Assembly: GCA_008973525.1 (NCBI GenBank)
Contig: WACJ01000040.1
Location: forward strand, 1,488,001-1,552,000
DNA length: 64,000 nt
Source of the DNA: Stenopsyche tienmushanensis
Taxonomy: Eukaryota; Arthropoda; Insecta; Trichoptera; Stenopsychidae
Reading direction: 5' to 3'
Below, one piece after another: positions 55,831 to 64,000 of the stretch. A model generated the notes under the pieces. The model worked only from the letters and a program-made list of their open reading frames with translations. It was not told the DNA's origin and ran no database searches. The first letter of the stretch is position 1. Each line of letters begins with the position of its first letter. The position numbers and the translations under genes were made by a program.

Positions 55831-56165
55831 CAGTAGCGGTTCGCGCATAGGCACTGCGGAACTGCAGCATCCCCTATTTCCACTTGATATTATTGATAAA
55901 ATTTAATATGACGAAAAATATACGAAAATCTTTATATGGAACTGTGAGCTTCACAGTTCCAGATGGCACTATTAAATTCACACTATTAATCTGATGAATT
56001 AAATTTGCTTAAATTAAAAGCGCCATATAGGAAACTGTACGCGAGGTTGCGAGGGAGACAGAGCACTGTCATTTCCACAGTGCCGACCATGGCGTGCTGG
56101 TGGAGGACAGTTTATTTTTGCTCTGCGTGTGTTATGCTTTAAAAATTTGAACCGTGCAGCACTAT
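55831..56165. mobile_element. possible hAT-like non-autonomous element with hairpin
   Basis: The left side CAGTAGCGGTTCGCGCATAG resembles hAT tips of the CAGTGGCGG type, and GAACCGTGCAGCACTA near 56150 could be a decayed right tip. A perfect hairpin with 10-bp arms, GGAACTGTGA and TCACAGTTCC, lies at 55938-55960, and CACTGTCATTTCCACAGTG is another at about 56066. No target duplication found. Confidence 0.35.
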
Positions 56166-56446
56166 TACATACAATAAAACAATCCTAATTCGAAAGGCAA
56201 TGATTCGATTTCGTTATAAAAAAAGGGTTCCAGAAGATTAATTTCAAACAAAGATGATCCACCAATTCGATAGATGATATCATGCTTGCGTTTCCGTTCA
56301 CGGAGAAAATGTTTAAATACTATATAATGGTCATCGATGCGTGCAAATATATTTACGCGACATTCGAATACTTCGCGCAAAATTAAATCAGTGATGATAT
56401 ATACAGTTTAAAAGAACGATTCACTCGCTATTTATCGCCGATAAGA

Positions 56447-56922
56447 CAATCGCACAAAAAAGCTATGACTTACATAGAAAAAGTGAAGATGCATTCCATG
56501 AATTTTAAAAACCGCATAACTTTAAAACAGCTACGCATAAAAAAAGTTAATTAAAAAAACATGAAAACAATAAGACAATTAAAAAATAGCATTTTCGGTA
56601 ACATTTAAAGGGCGTCTTGCTACATTTAAATACTAATTATTTTAATTACAAACTATCATCGCTGTATGATAATTTTTGTTGCGATTTACGGTATGACTCA
56701 AAATCGCATTTTTAAAAGTCGAAACATTGGAAAAATGCAAAATAATTTTTTTTTCAAAAATCTAAACCAGAATAAAAGACGTGGTCGTAGTTCAGCGATA
56801 GCAGATGCAATATGATTTACACAGTCCCAAATTATACTTTTTTTTCCAAATTTCCAAATGCTTTAAAAAAACCGCATAACTTCGAAATCGCACAAAAAAA
56901 GTCGCACAAAAAGAGGTTCGAT
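56447..56922 (-). mobile_element. M1 MITE copy, reverse, left end missing
   Basis: Enters at AATCGCACAAAAAAGCTATG and ends CGCACAAAAAGAGGTTCGAT. Contains AAGATGCATTCCATGAATTT, CAAACTATCATCGCTGTATG, AACCAGAATAAAAGACGTGG and CAGCGATAGCAGATGCAATA. Thus it keeps part of the long-form middle but lost the palindrome and the final left TIR. Confidence 0.8.
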
Positions 56923-58640
56923 TGGAATTGTTTCGAAGGATTAAGCAATTATTTAATGATTTAGCTGGATATCTTTACTCAGCAGACTTTCATATAATAT
57001 TTTATAAAGTAATATTGAGTTCTCTCGCGATGCGAATATTAGGGCGTCATCGCATATGCGACGATATATCGTCGTTGGTGCTTTGCGCGAACGTTATCCG
57101 GCGTTAAGAGGGTTAATTGAGATATGGCGTTTCAAATTTGTTCCGGTGGATATTGTATATTCAGGCTCATATGCATGTATATTTTTGAGTTTGAATTTGA
57201 ATAAATTATTCTAAATGGCGTTAATTGAACACTTAAAGAATATCAACAAAGGCTTTCATTCACAATATAAATATGATTAGAAATTTCGTATCTATAATGT
57301 ATTCAAGCATGCGACACAGTCGAGCAAAAGCACGTTAGAATTTTAATAATATAAATTATTCATAAATCAGTTTGTCCCCCCCCCCCCTTTAAAAGAATTG
57401 CAGACTGGAAAATATATTAAAATTTTATCTGCGAACAGTATTTTCGGAACTTTATTTGCACCTCATTATCATGCATGGATCGCAGTCGGCGATTTGGTCC
57501 TTCCGTCTGGTACCCTTATTTCGACGGCACCAACCACCTTCGTCCAACCCTCCACCATCCCCGTTCAGTGCAACGTCATTAGCCGATTAAAGCGGTCGCC
57601 CTCGCATTTACCACGTCGGGCTATTTTGAAAAGTGTTTGAGATTCGACGATACGCCCCTGTGTGCCCTATGTATATATTAACACCGCGACTCCGGACGTG
57701 AATTTTTCGAATCCATGACAAAATGTATATGATACATCGCGGTTATTATAGTGTTAATCAAAAATGATGTATGCGGAGAAAGTTTATAATTATTTCGCTC
57801 GTATATCATTTTGAGATGAGTGCTCGGGCTTATAATTATAGTTTAAATACGCACATGAAGTTTTGCTTATTAAATTGAGTTTTCGTGCCTTAAATATTAA
57901 TATAATAATTTGAAATAAATAAATAACAATATTAATTTAGTATGAATTGAAAATTTTGCATTTGTAAGGAGATTGTGAAGTCCAAGCACGATTCTCTCCA
58001 TATGAAGTGGACGCTGATGAACATATCGCCCGGTCAAGTTGCTGTGTCTGTATTTGAGTACCCCATTGAATGCTATAATGCGAATTTATCTTGGAATATC
58101 CCGCCATTTAATTATTTCGTTAAGTGCGATTTAATAAGTCGGGAGAAATTTAGTGGGCCCCTTTTCGACTTGTTCATCGGCAGCTTGCGCGTAAGGGTGG
58201 ATCGTCATCCAGGCTAATGGGCTTTTAATCCTGGATACCAATTTAGGCAACCCCTCGAGAGTCTTTATAATATTTTCTTCAGAGTCGGAATACACACTTT
58301 CGAAGCAGCTTTGGAAGAGATTGTTTTGATGCCGGATTTGTATTGCCAGATTGCGAGTGTTGAAGTGCGATTAACTCTATAAATACCATGCGCACAAATT
58401 TGTGCGATTTATCATTTCAACTTTCTTAGACGTCTTTTCTCGTAATATCAAACGGTTCGCCACTTGTCGAAGGTTTCCTGTTGAACTGAAATCGAAAATG
58501 GAAATATTTTTTGATTTTTGATATGTGTAGGCATTCAAATAAGCTATAAAAATTTAAAAAAGTATAAAATTAAATATTCAGTAGGCTTTTTAGTTAAACT
58601 TTCATATTTTTTACCATTTTCATGATAATTTTTACCCCAA
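56923..58640. other. 1.7 kb without recognised genes
   Basis: A 12-C run lies at 57376-57387. An 80-codon frame at 57398-57640 and another at 57975-58217 have no family motif. Composition is fairly balanced from 57.4 to 58.3 kb. Confidence 0.4.
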
Positions 58641-58861
58641 AAAAATCATTTATTTACGCGAAAACCTTAAATTTTAGCTTAGTTGACAAGATAATATGAT
58701 AGTGAGAAACATCCCAAAATTTCAGTCAGATCGATCAACAACTTTTTAAGCTACAACTGGCGAACATTTTGAAAATGCAGTTTCGAGGTAATCTCGTTTA
58801 AAGTTTCAATGCGATAAAACTATCAATTTTAGTGACTTACTGATAAACCAATGATTCCAGG
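58640..58861 (-). other. probable 3' flank of the Mutator-like relic
   Basis: Directly downstream (minus strand) of the coding remnant, with GCATTTTCAAAATGTTCGCC- and AAAATTTCAGTCAGATCG-type wording but no open frame. Its assignment to the same element is by position only. Confidence 0.3.
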
Positions 58862-59273
58862 TGCGTATAATAGATCTTCAGCTTTCTCAAAAAGTTGATT
58901 ATCTTCGACTAACTGTTGTTTTCGGGCTATACGAGCTGCTTTTTTCTCAGAAAAACTCTTACGGTTCTACCTCGCTACCCGCGTTTCATCGGTATTTTCA
59001 GCAAAGACTTTATAGTAAGGTGCCAATAATTATATTTAATGTATTCATCATCTTCAAAATGAAGCTGTAGTCATTATTGAATATCCCAGCAGCAATGTAT
59101 GTTAATATTTCAATGATTTTTACACCAGAATGCAGGTGCTTTGGAGACAGTCGCCAAACCACTGAGTTAAAACATTCATTAGCATTTTGGCTATGGCCAC
59201 CCAAGCATCTTTGAAGTAATTCATCCCTGGACAAATCTTTATAAATTGGTAAGAGATAATTTGCCATACACAA
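58862..59273 (-). pseudogene. Mutator-like transposase-family C-terminal relic
   Basis: Minus strand: YLLPIYKDLSRDELLQRCLG, GHSQNANECFNSVVWRLSPK, HLHSGVKIIEILTYIAAGIF and MMNTLNIIIGT, then after a frameshift NTDETRVAR, a stop, RKSFSEKKAARIARKQQLVE and LLYAPGI. Arthropod genomes contain a repeated family annotated as Mutator-like transposase domain proteins, whose tail has this order: LLxRCLxGxTQNxNESFNxxxW, xxxFNxGxxxxLxxMxxxGIxxG, a charged helix, then xLYGPGI. Two defects (frameshift at CTTACTATAAAG and an in-frame TAG) show decay. The catalytic part is missing upstream. Confidence 0.7.
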
Positions 59274-60175
59274 CTAAATAATTCACAATAAATTTGATGG
59301 ATCTTGCTCTAACAACATGATCGTTATAACCTAACAAACTTCAAGCATCTCTATTGAAAGTCCTTATATTACATATCTATTTAAGAATGCCATACATTAG
59401 AAACTGAATAAAAACAGCTTTCTTGACCCATATAAATGTTTTGTGTTTCGTGACGCCCGTCAAGTCAAAATAATAGCTGTTGCCTATTATTTTGACCGAC
59501 CTTATTTATTATGTGATTGACCCAAAAAGAACTGCAATTCTACATATATTTCACAGAAAAACACCATAAATTTGAGCTTGAGTCCATTCAATCAATTTAA
59601 AGAAATGTATAAACCAAACACATTTGCTTGAATTTCAATGGCAAATTTAAATTCGCGTAGAAAAAGGACTGATTTTAAATTTATTTCAAGCAATATTATG
59701 ACTTTCATCTCATCAAATTTTCCTTGTTTAAATTATTACAAAAATATTCCACGAATCCACGTCTAGACTCTGAAATGGATTTCTTAAAGGTAGGGCATTA
59801 GATTGATGTAAAAACATCAAAGGTTATGCGATCCACTTCTGATCCCTTTCGGAGCTGAATTTCATCTCGAGCTTTATGTATTTGACAAACAATCTATATA
59901 ATATTTTAATAATTCGCACAAAAATATATATTTTAAACAAATATTATGATCCGTTGAAATCCCATAAAAAATTAGCTGAACAACCCAATTGCAGATGAGC
60001 GATCATCAAATAAATCCGTGTAAATTGAGGCGCATTATTCGACCAAAATCCGCGAGAAAATTTTGTATAAATGGATATCATATATGTTTTCAAAGCGATT
60101 TTTCTTATTATAATCTTATTATTCAAAATCAAGATCGTATTTAAATATGATACATATTTTATTTTTTATTATTGT
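59274..60175. other. 0.9 kb, mostly unassigned; holds an R3 copy
   Basis: 59750-59860 is the R3 repeat. TCAAAATAATAGCTGTTGCC and TATTATTTTGACCGACC at 59.47-59.50 kb are partly inverted about each other. Otherwise nothing recognised. Confidence 0.4.
59750..59860 (+). repeat. short interspersed repeat R3, copy 2
   Basis: CGAATCCACGTCTAGACTCT, GGATTTCTTAAAGGTAGGGC, TTAGATTGATG and ATCCACTTCTGATCCCTTTC match 41.82-41.91 kb. This copy has an extra segment (TAAAAACATCAAAGGTTATG) between GATTGATG and CGATCCA. Confidence 0.6.
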
Positions 60176-60271
60176 TTAACACTAAACCTACCGACATTTC
60201 AAGTAAATCTATTCCTACCACAGCGGGTCAAGTGACCCGTCTTTAAAATGGTATATATGTATTACTATGTA

Positions 60272-60745
60272 CACATAAATCTTTTTTTGTGCGCTAGATG
60301 CGTACCGTAGAAAATCGCATAAAAAAAATTGCACAGAAAAAGCTATGGCATTCATAGAAAAAGTGAAGATGCGTTTCATGGATATTAAAAACCGCATAAC
60401 TTTGAAACAGCTATATAAAATATATCCAAAATCGCATAAAAAAAGTTAGTAAAAAACAGGAAAACAATAAGGCAAATCATTGGTAAAATTTTAAGGATAT
60501 CTGACATCTGGCATCTCAAATGCCAGACATCCACTAGAGAAATACTAATTATTTTAATTACAAACTATCATCGCTTTATGATAATTTTCGTTGCGATTTT
60601 CGATATGACTCAAAATCGCTCTATTCTTTGGAAGAATTAGTGTACCCAGTGTCCATGTCATCATTTCGAAATTTTAAGAAAAGAAAACATTGCTTTAAAA
60701 TAAACCGCATAACTTCGAAATCGCACAAAAAAAAATCATTTAGCA
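60272..60745 (-). mobile_element. M1 MITE copy, reverse, nested in the piggyBac relic
   Basis: Left tip CACATAAATCTTTTTTTGTG after TA (60270-60271). Contains TAGATGCGTACCGTAGAAAA, GAAGATGCGTTTCATGG, TATATCCAAAATCGC, the hairpin GGATATCTGACATCTGGCAT to ATGCCAGACATCC, and CAAACTATCATCGCTTTATG. It ends at CGAAATCGCACAAAAAAAAA without the last TIR bases. Confidence 0.85.
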
Positions 60746-60866
60746 GAATTTGGTACATGATTGGTACACGATTTTTTTCAAATAACGATTCAAAATTGTT
60801 TGTTTATTGAATTAACAAGAAATATTATAAATATAAATATATAAATATAGAAAAATGAAATATTCT

Positions 60867-61229
60867 TCAATTCAATCCTAAATTTTTAAAACCGTGAATT
60901 TTATTCATATTTACGAAGGCACATTTTCCACGCACATATTTGTTGCATTTGAAACAGATTTTTGTAGTTTTGTTTCCTTTGCAAAAACCTATTTGGCACC
61001 TTTTTCGCATTTGCACACGAGAATCCGAACTTGAATTTGTTGACGTTTTCTGCATAATTTCTCTTTCTTCCTGTTGCTCATGTTGAAAATCTTCTGCAGA
61101 TTCTTCAGATAATTGGAATAAAAATTGTTGTCTAGAACTGTTTTCGCCGGTTGTTTCTCTGTATAAAACCCATGACTTGATTCCAGCCAGATCAAGAATA
61201 TTGAAGAAAATCTGCACAAACATACACAC
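60867..61229 (-). pseudogene. piggyBac transposase C-terminal remnant with cysteine-rich tail
   Basis: Minus-strand frame: IFFNILDLAGIKSWVLYRET, TGENSSRQQFLFQLSEESAE, a charged stretch, then KRCQIGFCKGNKTTKICFKC and NKYVRGKCAF. PiggyBac enzymes have, after the DDD catalytic core, an (M/V)FYNxLDxAxxNxxVLY helix and a C-terminal zinc-binding tail CxxC...CxxC; here C-QIGF-C, C-FK-C and one further C are seen (VRGKC where VCGKC is usual, so one Cys is lost). The frame ends within 40 codons of this tail. The N-terminal and catalytic parts are absent, so it is inactive, though this tail is intact enough to be read in one frame. Confidence 0.85.
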
Positions 61230-61417
61230 ACAAAACTACACATACTTCTTCATAATATCACATCGGGTCAAATGACTCGTTGCGGTAATCAAGGCAGATT
61301 ACATATATTTTTCGCTAAAAAAATTAACAAGAGAGAAGTAAATATTGAAAAATATGTACATTCAATGTATGGGTCACAAATGGGTCATTTGACCCGTCGT
61401 GGTAGGTTTAGAGTTAA

Positions 61418-62949
61418 GATTGATCAAAAAAGTTAGTGGCATGTGGCAAGTTGGTGTCTAAGTGGCATGTTCGTAGCATGCGTCATGCCGCCTCTATTTT
61501 ATTATATATTACACAACACACAGCGCAATCTTTTAGCTAATGTTTTAATATTGGCATGAATTTAATACAATATACAAATATGTATAAGTATAAGCTATTT
61601 TCAAATGGGGTACTGAATTCGTTGACACGTTAAATTAAATTACATTATATTTGGTATCATTTAAAATATGTTCAATCAAATCGTTAATAAGAAATGTGTG
61701 GTTTCTTGGCGGTATTCTAATGTGATACGTAATGAAGAAAAATGATAGTAATTTATTAATTTAATGCTGAAAATTTATCAAAAAAAGGTTTCATTATTAA
61801 ATAAGCAGATTTTTAAAAAAATGGGTGGCACGTATGGTACCGTCAGAACGTATAAAAGTGTAATATGTGGAGCTAATAAAGGAAATAAAAATGGTTCATT
61901 TACGATGTGACCTCGAAGGCTTGCGCTCCATCGCCCCGTGGAATTAATTTGTGGAAGAGTTTGTGGTAGAAAATATGCTGCAAAATCTGAAAATGACCAA
62001 ATATCCCTCAAGGTAAATATTTTTTTAAATTTAATTTAGTGCTTTTATTTAAAAAAAAAAATGCATGCAGAGCCGTAGACAAAGGCATTAGTATAAAATG
62101 CTCGATGCTTCACAAAATTCGCAGCTGAAGAGCACAGCCAAATGATACTTCAGCACGTTATGTTCTGCTCTTGATCTGCTTGTGGTTTGTGCAATTTTCA
62201 GCATTTAACCCGTGGACGGGAGACCACTTCCGGCGAATTGAAATGTGTGCCAATTCTGCGATATTATGTAATATTTATCTTGATAAATTATTGAGGCAGA
62301 TAGCTGCATCCGGTAAAAGGAAAGCCCGATTACAGTCGGTAATACTAGTTCATTTCCTCTTGCCGATCTAATCTTTAACAACTTTGCAGAATAACGACAT
62401 TGTTGGAGTAGAACCTCAATTATCTGCTTCCAGCCAAGTCCCCCGATGTAACTTCCAGGCTGGATTCTTTGCCCTTCCTTGTTCTTCCATCCCCCTTTTT
62501 TTTAACGCGAAGATATTTATCTAAATTGGGTACGTTTATCTGAGTCCAAACGAGACTCTTTTGAGTCGCGTGCCACTGCTGCGTTTTTATATAATCACTT
62601 TTTACACTTGTAGTGCAATAAATTTAATAAAAATCTTGATAATAAAATATTTCTTAACCCTCTTAGTGCCGGACGCCGATATATCCTCGTTGTCAACACT
62701 TGCGAGAAATTCCAACGATTTTACTATTCGCATCACGAAAGAATTATCTCAAATTTTTTTATTTGTTATTAATTTACTCTATTTCATTATTGACAGAACT
62801 TTAATAACTTAACGCTCCCCCCCTCCCAACCCTCCAGAAATCCAATTTATTTTTTTAAAGTTAACTAATACTATTATAAATGCAATATATTAAATACAAT
62901 ATAAATGCAATAAATTAAATAATGTATGGTTTAAAATAATATACAAGAT
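61418..62949. other. 1.5 kb without recognised genes
   Basis: 61.49-61.52 kb repeats the TCTATTTTATTATATATTAC word found next to P1 at 36.72 kb. 62.15-62.55 kb is more balanced in composition. Frames up to 83 codons have no motif. Confidence 0.4.
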
Positions 62950-63310
62950 AGTCCCAAAAGTACCCGACCTAACGTATATATGCCGGTTACTGTTGTAGCC
63001 CCAAAAGAGGACGGAGTGGCCATAAGGTGTGTATGCTCAATCGGTCCGCTTTTCAGACCGCTGATATGATGAATGAGCGGCTCGCTATCGGATGCATTGA
63101 ACATAACGATAACGAAGATAAGAGGGATTAGACAACTTAGTATATATTATAAAAACGAGCAGAGTCAATCAGTGTTGATTTATGTAAAGTAGAATGGTCA
63201 AGCAAAATACAAATTAAGTGCAACTCTCGACCGGGTCGGTATTGTGTATTTTGCGCGCCAAGCCCGATTGCGCCCGTGGCGGGCGCCTGCTTTGTCACGC
63301 CCTGAATTTC
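62950..63310. repeat. mosaic of short repeat ends
   Basis: ATAGTCCCAAAAGTACCCGA at 62.95 kb has the look of a Tc1/mariner-type tip but no partner was found. 63.28-63.31 kb holds GCGCCCGTGGCGGGCGCC, then TTTGTCACGCCCTG, related to the end of the array-bearing insert at 2.2 kb. Composition is locally GC-rich. Confidence 0.35.
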
Positions 63311-63368
63311 TTTTCAAAAGATATCTAATAATCTAAGCTAATATAATCTAAAGATTAAAGATATAATA

Positions 63369-64000
63369 TTAGGTAGAGTCATAAATAATTGCCGATTTTT
63401 TTTTCAAACATTTATTTAGCTCTAACAAAGACAAAAAAACAAACAAAAATCTGGGGAGTATGGGGGACTTGTTAAGACAGATCATCTAAATTTCAGAATT
63501 TTTTGCTGCGTCAATTTGCTATATGCGGTTTTGCATTGTCGTCTAACAGTATAACATTTACCCGATTGATGAGAGAAGGTCATTTTTCTTGGACAGGTTG
63601 TAGTTGTTGAGTGTATTTATCGGCACTGATTGTTTCATTTCGATTTACAAGCTCGTGGTGGATTATGGCTCAACGATCCCACCATACACATAATATTTTC
63701 TTTTTCCATGAATATTGACTTTAAGATCGGGTAAAGGTGGTTGATCTTTATCAAGCCACTGTCTTTTGCGTACAACATTATTGTACGTTATCCATTTTTC
63801 ATCTCCAGTAATTATTGTGGCAATAGACATGGGATTTTCTTGATTGCCTTCACTAAGATTATGTGGCGTCCAAACACCCAATTTGCTAATCTTGTGTGGA
63901 GTGCTGGAAAATGGTTGATTGTGGCGTATTTAGCTTCCCTGACTGTCTTCATCAAATTCGGAAGGGCGACCCGCCCTTGATCCAAACCAATTTCATACTG
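63369..64000 (-). mobile_element. mariner, further lineage, running off the window edge
   Basis: TA at 63367-63368, then the terminus TTAGGTAGAGTCATAAATAA continuing TTGCCGATTTTT. This tip resembles the mellifera-type mariner tip (TTGGGTTGGCAACTAAGTAA). The 3' end lies at 63369; the coding strand is minus and the 5' end lies beyond 64000. Confidence 0.82.
63500..64000 (-). pseudogene. mariner transposase relic, first two catalytic Asp present, third region lost
   Basis: Minus-strand pieces: NQGRVALPNLMKTVREA and FPALHTRLANWVF at the window edge (degenerate DNA-binding part), GVWTPHNLSEGNQEN (WVPHEL-type), IITGDEKWITYNNVVRKRQW (first Asp), LDKDQPPLPDLKVNIHGKRK, YYVYGGIVEP, then in another frame HHELVNRNETISADKYTQQL and VILLDDNAKPHIAN (second Asp). 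The expected YSPDxAPSD region is reduced to HTPQI, so the third Asp is missing. Several stops and shifts. Confidence 0.85.

Larger units (their letters stand above)
60180..61413 (-). mobile_element. piggyBac-like element relic with both TTAA ends, hosting a nested M1
   Basis: TTAA at 60176-60179 and 61414-61417. Tips CACTAAACCTACCGACATTT and (reverse complement of right) CTCTAAACCTACCACGACGG. Near the ends are palindromes: CGGGTCAAGTGACCCG (60224-60239), CGGGTCAAATGACTCG (61264-61279) and GGGTCATTTGACCC (61382-61395). Removing the nested M1 (60272-60745) leaves about 760 bp, far less than a full piggyBac (about 2.5 kb). The 3' coding end survives on the minus strand. The element inserted first, M1 later. 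Confidence 0.87.

Overview
This 64 kb window is AT-rich animal DNA, most likely from an insect. It looks like a gene-poor stretch, either intergenic or inside a very large intron. I found no host protein-coding gene, rRNA or ordinary tRNA that I can support. Everything recognisable by protein or terminal motif is a transposable element or a broken piece of one. The insect/arthropod reading rests on the mixture: several DD34D mariner lineages, piggyBac-like elements, hAT relics, jockey-type and R1-type non-LTR reverse transcriptase fragments, and the C-terminus of a Mutator-like transposase family common in arthropod genomes. Species cannot be told from the sequence.

Layout. 0.5-2.6 kb: a mariner relic split by an insert that carries an 18-copy, 56-bp tandem array. 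3.9-4.7 kb: a second mariner fragment next to the first copy of an abundant TA-flanked MITE, called M1 here (termini CACTCAAACCTCTTTTTGTG). 7.2-9.3 kb: more M1, a hAT-type MITE (H1, termini TAGGGAATCCAATCCCG) with a nested TAA-flanked insertion, and ATCGGTTTT-rich sequence. 11.2-12.0 kb: a mariner with both ends intact but a deleted middle. 13-19.6 kb: TTAA-flanked piggyBac-type MITEs (P1), an LTR-like repeat (L1), another H1, another deleted mariner and an M1. 23.1-24.8 kb: hAT relics, one bounded by an 8-bp target duplication and holding a hAT C-terminal domain. 26.2-27.1 kb: sister copy of the 16.5 kb mariner. 28.7-31 kb: jockey-type RT relic, L1, P1, M1. 33.2-34.4 kb: piggyBac relic with perfect palindromes, a GC-rich repeat and a tRNA-type SINE. 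36.8-37.3, 42-43.3 and 49.4-49.9 kb: further P1, SINE and GC-repeat copies. 45.5-46.5 kb: R1-type RT relic. 51.5-60.7 kb: four more M1 copies and the Mutator-like relic. 60.2-61.4 kb: piggyBac relic with complete TTAA ends and an M1 nested inside. 63.4-64.0 kb: a fourth mariner lineage running off the window.

No pathway or operon connects these pieces. The links are parasitic and historical: non-autonomous families (M1, H1, P1, deleted mariners, SINE) that must have moved using enzymes encoded elsewhere, and nesting that gives relative ages. The most interesting signals are the satellite array inside the mariner, two mariner copies sharing one internal deletion, subterminal palindromes in several piggyBac-type families, P1 copies that share a body but carry different ends, and the hAT element with an internal direct duplication. 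I found no clearly new biological system.
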